Position numbers and translations under genes: made by a program. DNA of 64,000 bases from Chryseobacterium sp. GVT01B. GTDB lineage: Bacteria > Bacteroidota > Bacteroidia > Flavobacteriales > Weeksellaceae. The notes under the pieces were generated by a model. It was not told the origin of the DNA. It searched no databases and saw only the letters and a program-made list of their open reading frames with translations. Positions 55,809-63,940 of this stretch are shown here, piece after piece. Location of the stretch: positions 62,001 through 126,000 of the forward strand of contig NZ_JAHXYI010000006.1 in assembly GCF_019970045.1 (NCBI RefSeq), read 5' to 3'. Each line of letters opens with the position of its first letter. The stretch's first letter is position 1.

Positions 55809-57326
55809 ATGAGCAATTCATTATATCCCATATTTTTAAAACTTGAAAACCTGTCACTGCTGATCATCGGCGGTGGCAAGGTTGCCCTTGAAAAACTGGA
55901 GTCGGTACTTGGAAACTCTCCGGATACTTCCATCAAACTGGTGGCGAAAGAAATTATTCCTGAAGTCAGAACCCTGCAACATGAATTTTCTAATCTAACC
56001 CTGCATGAAAGAGGCTATGATGATTATGATTTTAATGATGCAGATCTTGCGATTATTGCAGTAAATGATATTGAACTGGCAGGAGAAATCAGAGAAAAAG
56101 CCCAGCAAAAAAATGTATTGGTGAATATTGCTGACAAGCCTGATCTATGTGACTTTTATTTAGGTTCCATTGTCAAAAAAGGAAGCCTCAAAATTGCTAT
56201 TTCTACCAACGGAAAATCTCCGACCATTGCCAAGAGATTAAGGGAAACCTTTACCGAAGTCATTCCTGACGAAATGGATCATGTGTTGGATAATATGCAG
56301 CATATCCGAAACAAACTGACGGGAGATTTCAATTATAAAGTGAAAGAACTCAACAAAATCACTACAGAATACCTGTCCGATGGAAAAGCTTCTTCAAAAC
56401 CAGATATGGAAATTGAAAAACTGATTAATATTACCAAAACAGCTCAGAGAAAAGCTAATATTTATCTTGCGATTATTGGTGTTTTGCTTCTTTTCGGATT
56501 ATTTGGGCTTGTAGTGTATCAGTTTAGTCTTGCAGGTGATATCCAGTATTTTCTGAATAAGGATGGACATATTTTTTACTGGATGTTGTTTGCTGGTTTT
56601 ATGGCGGAAATTGTCGCCGGATCCATGGGAATGGGCTATGGGGTGATTTGTACCACCATTCTTTTACTGCTGAATGTTCCACCTCCTGTTGTGAGCGCAA
56701 GCATCCACTCTGCAGAATCGTTTACCACAGCAGCAGGAAGTTTCAGCCATTACAAACTGGGAAATGTCAATAAGAAAATGGTGTGGGTGTTATTCCCGCT
56801 GGCTATTATAGGTTCTGTTATCGGTGCATTGACGCTGTCTCACTATGGGGAACATTATGCTCATATTGTAAAACCTGTTATTGCCTGCTACACATTATAC
56901 CTTGGGATTAATATCTTAAGAAATGCATTTAAAGATAAAAAATCAGGGCAAACAAAAACCAAACGCAGAACCAATCTCAGAATATTAGGATTGGCAGGAG
57001 GTTTTATTGATTCATTTGCAGGAGGCGGATGGGGCCCTTTGGTAACCGGAACGCTGATCAAAGAGGGTAGGATTCCCCGTTATGTCGTGGGAAGCTCTAC
57101 CGTAGCCAAGTTTCTATTGACTGTAACAAGTGCGATAACATTTATTTTCACTATTGAAATTCATCACTGGAATATTGTTTTGGGACTTTTACTGGGTGGT
57201 GTTTTTACAGCTCCGTTTTCTGCGATGCTTACTGCAAAACTTCCAACAAAGAAAATGTTTGTTGTGGTTGGAATTGTGGTTATTCTGATGAGTCTTGTTA
57301 CAATAACAAAGTCTTTTTTGTCATAA
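55809..57326 (+). CDS. fusion of precorrin-2 dehydrogenase (siroheme synthase) and TSUP sulfite/sulfonate transporter
   Basis: Two-part protein of 505 residues. Residues 1-200 match the CysG/Met8 N-terminal module: YPIFLKLENLSLLIIGGGKVALEKLE (NAD-binding), VNIADKPDLCDFYLGSIVKKGSLKIAISTNGKSPTIAKRLRE. After a linker, residues 218-505 form a TauE/SafE-type membrane transporter with about eight helices and the repeat GFMAEIVAGSMGMGYG / GLAGGFIDSFAGGGWGPLV. The first module would make sirohydrochlorin and perhaps siroheme from CobA's product; the second would move sulfite or a related anion. Starts five bases after the TonB receptor gene. Confidence 0.88.
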   Translation: MSNSLYPIFLKLENLSLLIIGGGKVALEKLESVLGNSPDTSIKLVAKEIIPEVRTLQHEFSNLTLHERGYDDYDFNDADLAIIAVNDIELAGEIREKAQQKNVLVNIADKPDLCDFYLGSIVKKGSLKIAISTNGKSPTIAKRLRETFTEVIPDEMDHVLDNMQHIRNKLTGDFNYKVKELNKITTEYLSDGKASSKPDMEIEKLINITKTAQRKANIYLAIIGVLLLFGLFGLVVYQFSLAGDIQYFLNKDGHIFYWMLFAGFMAEIVAGSMGMGYGVICTTILLLLNVPPPVVSASIHSAESFTTAAGSFSHYKLGNVNKKMVWVLFPLAIIGSVIGALTLSHYGEHYAHIVKPVIACYTLYLGINILRNAFKDKKSGQTKTKRRTNLRILGLAGGFIDSFAGGGWGPLVTGTLIKEGRIPRYVVGSSTVAKFLLTVTSAITFIFTIEIHHWNIVLGLLLGGVFTAPFSAMLTAKLPTKKMFVVVGIVVILMSLVTITKSFLS

Positions 57327-57763
57327 AAAAATTAAACGCAGAGATTTTAATGTTTTACTTTATTTTGAGGCATCAGGGGGGGAAATTAATGATGCAGTGT
57401 ATTGACATTATCATTACTCATTTTTAGTAAAAATCTGAAACCATTAAAACTTTGCGTTTTTTTATTTTTTTAAACTATATATAAAATGTTTTTGGAAACG
57501 CAAAGGCGCAACATGATTAAAAAAGGCTGCTATAAGGCGCAAGTATTTTATCTTCGATAAAATTAAATACAGGGTATCTTAGTCTCTCATCAATTATTTA
57601 GATTTAGCAATTGATTCTTTTAAGTGGTGTATAGTTCAAAGCTTCATCAACGACACAGTCGTAATCTTTACTCACTTTATTAAAAAGCTTACATCTTTAA
57701 ACTTTGCGTTTTGCTTTTGCATATTCTAAAGAATTTTAAATACATTATATCATTTGCCCGTTT
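57327..57763. other. intergenic region with repeat remnants
   Basis: This 437-base AT-rich stretch has no credible gene. It contains several TTTGCGTTT or AAACGCAAAG strings and a diverged copy of the 8701/8936 repeat at 57492-57566. No terminator is evident between the convergent genes. Confidence 0.6.
57492..57566 (-). repeat. diverged inverse copy of the 155-bp repeat
   Basis: Read on the minus strand it gives TTTTATCGAAGATAAAATAC, CTTGCGCCTTATA and TTTGCGTTTCC, in the same order and spacing as the copies at 8701 and 8936 (about half the repeat length). Confidence 0.55.
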
Positions 57764-58453
57764 TTATTTTTTAAGTTCACGAATGACTACTTTAGCCATT
57801 TCCTTGGAGCTAAACGGATTTTGTCCCGTGATCAAATTACCATCCACCATAACCTTGGAAGTCATCGGAATAAAAGCTTTTTTATAATATACACCCCGTT
57901 CTTTAAGAGCTGCTTCAAGATTAAAAGGAACTTCATTTTTCCTTCTTGCCAAAGTTTCTTCAAACCAGTCAAATCCAGTAATATTTTTACCTTTGATCAT
58001 GTATTCTCCATCAGAAAGCTTTACGTTCAATAATCCTCCAACTCCATGACAGATCGCTGCGACCAGTTTATTATTTTCATATTGGTTTCTTAGTATAATC
58101 TGTAGAGTTGTATTATCAGGAAAGTCATACATTGTTCCATGCCCTCCAGCCAAATAAATACAGTCGAAAGATTCATCCTTTACTTCATTGAGACTTTTTG
58201 TATGTGTTAGTTCATTCATAAACCTTGGATTTTCATAATATTTTTTTGAAATTCCATCAAGGACCAGAGGTTTAAGGCTTTCCGGATCAACAGGAGTATT
58301 TCCGCCTTTAGGAGAAGCTATGGTAATCTGCCATCCTTTTTCCCTTGCTACATGATAAATATGGGTAAGCTCACTCAGCCATAAACCGGTTTTAAAGTTA
58401 CCGCTGGCATATTGATCTACATTCGTTACGATTAGTAATATTTTTTTAATCAT
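57764..58453 (-). CDS. DJ-1/PfpI-family protein (type 1 glutamine amidotransferase-like)
   Basis: Protein of 229 residues of the DJ-1/PfpI superfamily, Hsp31-like subgroup. The nucleophile Cys135 sits in the elbow AAICHGVGG, and the region CIYLAGGHGTMYDF has the conserved Gly-rich turn and His. Members act as glyoxalases, chaperones or hydrolases. It starts seven bases after an AraC gene on the same strand, so it is probably the regulated partner of that gene. Confidence 0.87.
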   Translation of the reverse strand: MIKKILLIVTNVDQYASGNFKTGLWLSELTHIYHVAREKGWQITIASPKGGNTPVDPESLKPLVLDGISKKYYENPRFMNELTHTKSLNEVKDESFDCIYLAGGHGTMYDFPDNTTLQIILRNQYENNKLVAAICHGVGGLLNVKLSDGEYMIKGKNITGFDWFEETLARRKNEVPFNLEAALKERGVYYKKAFIPMTSKVMVDGNLITGQNPFSSKEMAKVVIRELKK

Positions 58454-58460
58454 GCTACTA

Positions 58461-59369
58461 TTAATTAAAAGATTTTCTGAATTCTAAAGGTGAAACAGTG
58501 GTTTGGTTTTTAAATAAACGGTGAAAAGACTGCGGGTGTTCAAATCCTAAATTATAAGCAATCTCAGAAACAGACAGTGTGGTGGTGGATAGCAGTTCTT
58601 TTGCCTTTTCTATTACTCTGTTCTGGATATGCTGCTGGGTAGTCTGTCCTGTATGAACTCTTAACATATCACTCAAATAATTGGGACTGATATTCATCTG
58701 CGCCGCCACAAACTGTACAGTAGGAATGCCATTAATCAATAAGTTTTCATCTTTAAAATAATCATTGAGAAGATTTTCCAGCTGGCTTAAAAGATCATGG
58801 TTCACTTTTTTTCGGGTTAAAAACTGGCGGTTGTAGAATCTGTCGCAGTATTTTAACAGCAAATCTATATTGGAGACCAATAAATCCTGGGTAAAACCAT
58901 CCATATTAGCTTCTATCTCCCTGCTGATATTGTCCATGATATCCGTTACGGATTTTTCTTCCTTTTCAGAGAGATACAAAGCTTCATTTGCAGTATAGGA
59001 GAAGTAGCCATAATCTTTTATTACGGAAGCTAACGGATATCCCTGCAGAAAGTCAGGGTGAATAACCAGCACGCTTCCTCTTACTTCAGAAAGCAGAATA
59101 TCTTCAAACTGTAATACCTGGTGGGGAGCAATGAAATACATAATTCCATCTTCGAAATCATAATAATGTTGTCCGTATTTACATCTGCCTGCACAATCTT
59201 TTTTAATGGAAACTACATAAAAATCCGTAGTCACCGAACTTAAAATAGTTTCAGGATCAATATTCACTTCATTAAAATCAAAGACACTGATCAAAGGGTT
59301 GGAAGGCCTTTTCAGATTCAGATATCTGTGTAATGCGGTGATGGATGTTATTTTTTCAGGAGCTTTCAT
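58461..59369 (-). CDS. AraC-family transcriptional regulator
   Basis: Regulator of 302 residues. The N-terminal half has a cupin-like sensor with CAGRCKYGQHYYDFEDGIMYF, and the C-terminal 100 residues have two helix-turn-helix motifs (VQFVAAQMNISPNYLSDMLR and SVSEIAYNLGFEHPQSFHRLF). The cysteine pair near the sensor start may sense oxidants or electrophiles. It is co-directional with the DJ-1-like gene and likely controls it. A REP-like repeat lies directly upstream. Confidence 0.88.
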   Translation of the reverse strand: MKAPEKITSITALHRYLNLKRPSNPLISVFDFNEVNIDPETILSSVTTDFYVVSIKKDCAGRCKYGQHYYDFEDGIMYFIAPHQVLQFEDILLSEVRGSVLVIHPDFLQGYPLASVIKDYGYFSYTANEALYLSEKEEKSVTDIMDNISREIEANMDGFTQDLLVSNIDLLLKYCDRFYNRQFLTRKKVNHDLLSQLENLLNDYFKDENLLINGIPTVQFVAAQMNISPNYLSDMLRVHTGQTTQQHIQNRVIEKAKELLSTTTLSVSEIAYNLGFEHPQSFHRLFKNQTTVSPLEFRKSFN

Positions 59370-59383
59370 TTTATTTCTTTTTT

Positions 59384-59437
59384 ACCACCCCGTCAAAAAT
59401 TCTTTGAATTTTCGCCACCCCTCCGAATGAGGGGAAT
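59384..59437 (+). repeat. REP-like repeat, copy E
   Basis: Fifth copy of the element, 14 bases upstream of the AraC start codon; the second hairpin is weaker here (CCCCTCCGAATGAGGGG). It occupies where the AraC promoter would be expected. Confidence 0.7.
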
Positions 59438-59503
59438 ATTTTGCCCTTCGGTTGTGGTATTGGTGTTTCTAAGTTACTTATTTTAACGAAATTATTTTGC
59501 TGA

Positions 59504-60427
59504 TTACTGTTCTTTTTTGATCTGCTCAATTCCTTGTCTGTAGGTCGTTACCGCAAATTCCGGGAATCTCTTTCTGAATTTTGAGTCATCAAAAAGGTTG
59601 TCATATTGGTATCTCGGAAGCAGTTCCAGTAATTCTTTTGCATTTTTGTTGAATAAAGATCCTATTGTAAAAAACAGTTTCGGAATTACGGAATACCTGA
59701 ATTCTTTTCCATAGATCTGAGAAGCCAAAGCAATAAATTCTTTATAATTCAGCTTATGATCATCTACCGGTAAATGCCATGTCTGTCCGTAGGCATCGGG
59801 TGTATTTCCGATCAAAGCAGTGGCACGACTGGCATCAGGTGTCCAGATCAGGCTTCGCACTTTATCATTTCTTAAAGGAACTTTGAGTTTCTTTTCTTCT
59901 TTAATAGCATTAAAAATAAGGCTATTGGTAATACTCTGCGTTTTTCCGGGACCATAAAATTCAGGAGCTCTGCATATAACAGCTTCTATGGTTCCGGCTT
60001 TCATTTCTTTTAAAAGCATGTCTGTCATTTGCTTTCTTACCATTCCTTTTCTTCCCACAGGAGCAAATCCGGTTTGCTCTGTTAATACCTCATTATTCTG
60101 AGGATACATATAAGTATTATCAAAATAGACCAACTTTGTTCCGTTGATTTTACAGGCTTCAATAACATTTTTCATAATGTTCAGAAACTGTTTTTCCCAT
60201 AAATCCGTATCCATAGGAAGGCCAAGGGTAAAATAAGCGATTTCACTTCCTTTCACGGCTTCTATTGCTTTTTCTCTATCTGATAAATCTGCTGAGAAAA
60301 CAGTATCTGTATCATTTACTTTTTTAGCGTTTCTGCTGACAATACGGATGTCTGAAGTATAATTTCTTTTCAGTTCTCTTGCCAGTTCTTCACCAATCTG
60401 TCCATTGGCACCTAATATAGTTTGCAT
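59504..60427 (-). CDS. NAD-dependent epimerase/NmrA-like SDR protein
   Basis: Atypical or extended SDR of 307 residues. The nucleotide motif ILGANGQIGEELA is at the N-terminus, DLSDREKAIEAVKG follows, and the middle has YFDNTYMYPQ and CRAPEFYGPG. A classical YxxxK is not obvious. Relatives are annotated as NAD(P)H-binding or epimerase-like proteins, often regulated by AraC proteins, with unknown substrates. Single gene on the minus strand. Confidence 0.8.
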   Translation of the reverse strand: MQTILGANGQIGEELARELKRNYTSDIRIVSRNAKKVNDTDTVFSADLSDREKAIEAVKGSEIAYFTLGLPMDTDLWEKQFLNIMKNVIEACKINGTKLVYFDNTYMYPQNNEVLTEQTGFAPVGRKGMVRKQMTDMLLKEMKAGTIEAVICRAPEFYGPGKTQSITNSLIFNAIKEEKKLKVPLRNDKVRSLIWTPDASRATALIGNTPDAYGQTWHLPVDDHKLNYKEFIALASQIYGKEFRYSVIPKLFFTIGSLFNKNAKELLELLPRYQYDNLFDDSKFRKRFPEFAVTTYRQGIEQIKKEQ

Positions 60428-60571
60428 TGTTTTCTATTTTTCGGGTTATGTATTGCATTGAAAATAAACAGGATATTTTAGCTGCTTTTATTTATGATAC
60501 AAAATTCGGGCATAATTATAAAAACAGAGTAACTTAATCCATGGAAGTTGTAACATAATCTCTGAAAACAC

Positions 60572-60653
60572 AAAAAGCCGGAAAAATAAAGATAGCAATC
60601 TTCGAATAATACATTTCTTTTATTCCCTTGCTTCGTTTACTTTCCCGGCTTTA
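60572..60653 (-). terminator. long-range inverted repeat after the DoxX gene
   Basis: AAAGCCGG (60574-60581) and CCGGCTTT (60645-60652) are inverse complements, with a smaller hairpin AAGATAGCAATCTT between them. On the minus strand the distal arm runs into TTTTTG. The 63-base loop is unusual for a terminator. Confidence 0.3.
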
Positions 60654-60672
60654 ATCGCTTTCTTTGCCTTTA

Positions 60673-61059
60673 TTATTTCCTGTCCAAAGCCAGATAATTG
60701 TCCTCAATTCTGCTGATCAGAATGTAGAACAATCCGGCATAGATCATCTGAATACCCATTGCTTCCCAGTTTTCAACCGTACTGCTACCAAAAAGCAGCA
60801 GAATAATCAGAGATGCTCCGGCCATAGTGGCAATACGGGTTTTAAAGCCAATGGTCAGCAGAAAGCCAATTGTAAATTCGAGAAAGGGGAGAGTGACACT
60901 AAAAAGATGAACCATTGGCTGCGGCAGCCAGCTTGTTTCAAAACCTTTCATCATTCCTGATGCAAAGTCCTGTAGTTTCACCAAACGGACTAATCCGTGT
61001 CCTAAAAGATTGATTCCCATCGACACACGAAGGAAAAAATAAGCTGTTTTTGTATTCAT
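60673..61059 (-). CDS. DoxX-family membrane protein
   Basis: Small integral membrane protein of 128 residues with four hydrophobic helices (about 7-25, 47-66, 72-92, 98-116). The beginning FFLRVSMGINLLGHGLVRL and the PFLEFTIGFLL helix are typical of DoxX-like proteins, which take part in redox or thiol stress in some bacteria. The start at 61059 gives the family N-terminus; the longer frame to 61143 adds 28 polar residues. Function here unknown. Confidence 0.8.
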   Translation of the reverse strand: MNTKTAYFFLRVSMGINLLGHGLVRLVKLQDFASGMMKGFETSWLPQPMVHLFSVTLPFLEFTIGFLLTIGFKTRIATMAGASLIILLLFGSSTVENWEAMGIQMIYAGLFYILISRIEDNYLALDRK

Positions 61060-61198
61060 ATAGTAGTATTTTTGGTTAGAAGAGGGAAGCTGGAGGCTGG
61101 AAGGTATATATCTGTTATGATTCACTTTTACTGTGTTTATCATTTATTTCAATTATTCTGTAATTTGTTTTTACGCACTTCAATAGCTTCCAGCTTCC

Positions 61199-62179
61199 TT
61201 ACTTATTAAACTTTTCTTCACTGTTATCAACAGGAGTATCAGGATCATTCATCACCATTTTAGCAATATCATCTTTTCTCATAAAGACTACACCTTGCTT
61301 TTCTTTGGTATATTTTATAAATTCTTCCATAGCATGCATCATTGCGGGAGTTCCACCGATTCTGTCGTGAAAGCTGATGCTCATCATTCTTCTTTTGGAA
61401 GCTCCTTCTTCATACAGACGGTCGAATTCAAATTTCAATTGATTTAAAAACTGATCAGGGCTCCAGTGTTTTCCTTCAATATTGACGATATCATTATTCC
61501 GTAATGTGTAAGGGATTACGACAAAATTTTTCCCTTTTACTTTGGTAATGAAAGGCTCATCATGGCTCAGGTCATCTATGTGATACAAGAAACCCAGTTC
61601 CTGTAAAACTTTAAGCGTATTCGGGCCTCTTCTCAGCCAATTAGCATTATAGCCTACCGCTTTCTTACCTGTAATTTTTTCAACAACATCTACGCCTTGT
61701 TTCACAAAATTCAACTCGTCAGCATAATTCTTGTTCCACTGATTGTCCCAGGCAATTCCATGGGCGGCAATTTCATGGCCTCCATTCGCAATCGCTTTAG
61801 CCACTTCCGGATACTTTTCTGCGGCTGTTCCCACTACATGAGACGTTACTTTGATGTCGTATTTTTTCCACAGATCCAGCATTCTGTAAATTCCTTCATT
61901 TCCTCCGTAGCGATACCAGCTTTCTGCCGGAAGATCAGGTTGCCCTTTAGGAAGGGGAGTTCCGCTGAAAGGACTTTCTGCGCCCTCAGGCTGTCCACCT
62001 GTTTCAAACTGCATGGAAACGGAAATTACCAGCTGAGCCCCATTAGGCCAGTATTTTTTTGTTGAAGACTGTGTTTCGTGGTGATCTTTTTTTGCTCTTT
62101 TATCTTTGTTATGATCAGAAAAAGACATCAGAACAATTGTTGAAGCAAGCAACAGAACAGATTGTTTTATGTATTTCAT
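61199..62179 (-). CDS. exported polysaccharide deacetylase-family protein
   Basis: Exported protein of 326 residues with a signal peptide (MKYIKQSVLLLASTIVLMSFS) and a NodB-homology domain close to the PuuE/peptidoglycan-deacetylase branch. Metal-binding histidines are in GGHEIAAHGIAWD, and the substrate region is GYNANWLRRGPNTLKVLQELG. The first catalytic Asp region reads VISVSMQFETGG, where the usual Asp is not evident. I chose 62179 because the frame upstream to 62641 is the antisense of the divergent AraC gene. The divergent AraC gene may regulate it. Confidence 0.85.
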   Translation of the reverse strand: MKYIKQSVLLLASTIVLMSFSDHNKDKRAKKDHHETQSSTKKYWPNGAQLVISVSMQFETGGQPEGAESPFSGTPLPKGQPDLPAESWYRYGGNEGIYRMLDLWKKYDIKVTSHVVGTAAEKYPEVAKAIANGGHEIAAHGIAWDNQWNKNYADELNFVKQGVDVVEKITGKKAVGYNANWLRRGPNTLKVLQELGFLYHIDDLSHDEPFITKVKGKNFVVIPYTLRNNDIVNIEGKHWSPDQFLNQLKFEFDRLYEEGASKRRMMSISFHDRIGGTPAMMHAMEEFIKYTKEKQGVVFMRKDDIAKMVMNDPDTPVDNSEEKFNK

Positions 62180-62245
62180 TTTGAATGTATTTAATAAGAC
62201 AAAATTGATCAATAATGAATCATGATCTATTGTAAAAATTAATGG

Positions 62246-62253
62246 TAAATTTG
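62246..62253 (+). promoter_or_regulatory. TAnnTTTG -7 box for the AraC gene
   Basis: TAAATTTG, a full match, lies 16 bases before the ATG at 62270 in the 90-base divergent intergenic space. The -33 element is unclear. Confidence 0.45.
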
Positions 62254-62269
62254 TAAAAATCCATTTTTC

Positions 62270-63124
62270 ATGAAACGAATCGTTAATTTCAATTCTTTTA
62301 ATGTTTTCAGCATCGAAAAAGAAAACTGGGACGTTGAGTATCACAATCATAACTTTTATGAACTGATTATCATAGAAAAGGGAAAAGGATTCCACCACCT
62401 CAACAATATTACTTTCCCCTACCAAAAAGGAGATGTTTTTCTCCTGCGGCCCAGCGATGGTCATGAATTTTCCATTACCCATAAAACACGGTTTATTTAT
62501 ATAAAATTTACAGAACAATACATCTGGGAAAATCTGCTCTCCAACAAGAAGAATGAGCTGAAAAAAGTGGTCCAGCTTCTGATGGAAGACCATTCTTTTG
62601 TATACGAATCGGTGATCCAATGTAAAACGGACAGGGAACATCTGTTACAGCTGGCCCGGATTCTTTTGTACGAGTTCAGTCATAAAAACACTTATAATAA
62701 AGAGATAAGCTCAGATATGTTTTCCGCTATTATTACGATTCTGATCCGGAACACGATGAGCAATATCACGGCTAAAAACTGGCTTACTCAAAACTTAAGC
62801 AGAATTGAAAGGATCTTGTATTATATCAACATCAATGCTTTAGATCCAGATAAAATGAAAATTGAAAATCTGGCCAAAGAGTTTATGCTTTCTCCCAATT
62901 ATATCAGCATTTATATCAAAAAGCAGACAGGTTTCTCCATACAACAGCACATCATGCAGCATAGAATAAAAACGGCTGAAAAGCTTTTACTTCAGAGTCA
63001 TTACAATATCAGTGAAATTTCTGACAAACTGGGGTTTAATGATGCCAGTCATTTCAATAAAATATTCAAAACCTATAAAGAAATGTCTCCTTCTGAGTTT
63101 AAAAAGAAAGGTGTATCTTATTGA
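62270..63124 (+). CDS. AraC-family transcriptional regulator
   Basis: Regulator of 284 residues. The cupin sensor comes first (YHNHNFYELIIIEKGKGFHHL, YQKGDVFLLRPSDGHEF), typical of sugar-responsive AraC proteins. The C-terminal domain has two helix-turn-helix motifs (IENLAKEFMLSPNYISIYIKK, ISEISDKLGFNDASHFNKIFK). It is divergent from the polysaccharide deacetylase gene with a 90-base shared promoter space, which suggests control of that gene by a glycan-derived signal (inference). Confidence 0.88.
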   Translation: MKRIVNFNSFNVFSIEKENWDVEYHNHNFYELIIIEKGKGFHHLNNITFPYQKGDVFLLRPSDGHEFSITHKTRFIYIKFTEQYIWENLLSNKKNELKKVVQLLMEDHSFVYESVIQCKTDREHLLQLARILLYEFSHKNTYNKEISSDMFSAIITILIRNTMSNITAKNWLTQNLSRIERILYYININALDPDKMKIENLAKEFMLSPNYISIYIKKQTGFSIQQHIMQHRIKTAEKLLLQSHYNISEISDKLGFNDASHFNKIFKTYKEMSPSEFKKKGVSY

Positions 63125-63175
63125 TCATGAGGTTTATATATTTTTCATACCTTTAATAATCAAATCTTTAAGTCT

Positions 63176-63637
63176 ATGAAAATAAGCGCAGGGATTTTAC
63201 TGTTTAAAAAGGAAAAAGACAGTCTGTATTACTTTCTGGTTCATCCCGGTGGGCCTTTCTGGAAAAATAAAGACCTCGGAGCATGGTCTATTCCAAAAGG
63301 AGAGATGCTTCCAGATGAAAATTCATTGGATCGTGCATTAATGGAATTTAAAGAAGAAACAGGAAAAACAGCGGAAGGAAAATTTATTGAATTATCACCT
63401 ATTAAGCAAAAAGGCGGGAAAATAGTTTATGCATGGGCTTTGGAAGGAGATATCGACACTTCAGATCTTTACAGCAATACCTTTTCATTAGAATGGCCGC
63501 CCAAATCCGACAAAATAATAGAAATTCCCGAAGTAGATCAATGGGAATGGTTCCCTTCGGAAGAAGCACAACAACGGATCAATGCTGCACAGAAAGGTTT
63601 CATTACAGAACTTGAAAACATAGTAAACAAACAATAA
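63176..63637 (+). CDS. NUDIX hydrolase
   Basis: Nucleoside-diphosphate-X hydrolase of 153 residues. The NUDIX box runs from GAWSIPKGEMLPDENS to MEFKEETGKTAEG (about 42-72), containing the metal-binding EFKEETG helix; the usual Arg before the first Glu is replaced by Phe (MEFKEE for xREVxEE). The start SAGILLFKKEKDSLYYFLVHPGGPFWKNKD matches bacterial NUDIX proteins acting on small nucleotides or sugar nucleotides. Substrate unknown. Confidence 0.88.
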   Translation: MKISAGILLFKKEKDSLYYFLVHPGGPFWKNKDLGAWSIPKGEMLPDENSLDRALMEFKEETGKTAEGKFIELSPIKQKGGKIVYAWALEGDIDTSDLYSNTFSLEWPPKSDKIIEIPEVDQWEWFPSEEAQQRINAAQKGFITELENIVNKQ

Positions 63638-63655
63638 CACCTTAAAACAAAGACC

Positions 63656-63883
63656 ATGAAAAAATTAAACAGAAAAACATTGAAAAACATCATTGGAGAA
63701 ATCGGTATTGAACTTAATCTCCCTCTTCCTGTAGGCGTTTGCCTTGGAAACCTGCTTTCCCTATGCCCGCCTCATTCTCATTGCCGGGCAGATGAAAGAT
63801 GCTATCCTGATGCTGCGGGCCCCTGCATCAACGGGCTGTGTCCCTCAGGCTATCACTGCCATTCAGGAGAATGTGTAAGATAG
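63656..63883 (+). CDS. short cysteine-rich peptide, RiPP/bacteriocin-like
   Basis: Peptide of 75 residues in two parts. The first, MKKLNRKTLKNIIGEIG, resembles the short leaders of Chryseobacterium bacteriocin-like peptides (LxRxxLKxIxG), though a Gly-Gly cleavage site is absent. The second holds eight cysteines in about 50 residues, including HCRADERC, GLC, and CPSGYHCHSGEC, a spacing like disulfide-rich or EGF-like knots. No modification enzyme or export gene is next to it within the window. Closely followed by a strong terminator. Secretion and activity are inference. Confidence 0.7.
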   Translation: MKKLNRKTLKNIIGEIGIELNLPLPVGVCLGNLLSLCPPHSHCRADERCYPDAAGPCINGLCPSGYHCHSGECVR

Positions 63884-63895
63884 TATATCAAAAAG

Positions 63896-63930
63896 AAAAA
63901 CGTTTATCAGGTGATAAACGTTTTTTTTTT
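63896..63930. terminator. bidirectional terminator
   Basis: CGTTTATCA (63901-63909) pairs with TGATAAACG (63912-63920), flanked by an A run and ten T. It serves both the peptide gene and the minus-strand gene that enters from the right. Confidence 0.85.
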
Positions 63931-63940
63931 ATCTAAAGTT

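Noticed and set aside
60664..60960. 98-codon plus-strand frame
   Set aside because: It is antisense to the clear DoxX gene and has shadow-like composition.
62180..62641. 154-residue N-terminal extension of the polysaccharide deacetylase
   Set aside because: It is antisense to the AraC gene; the signal peptide starts at 62179.
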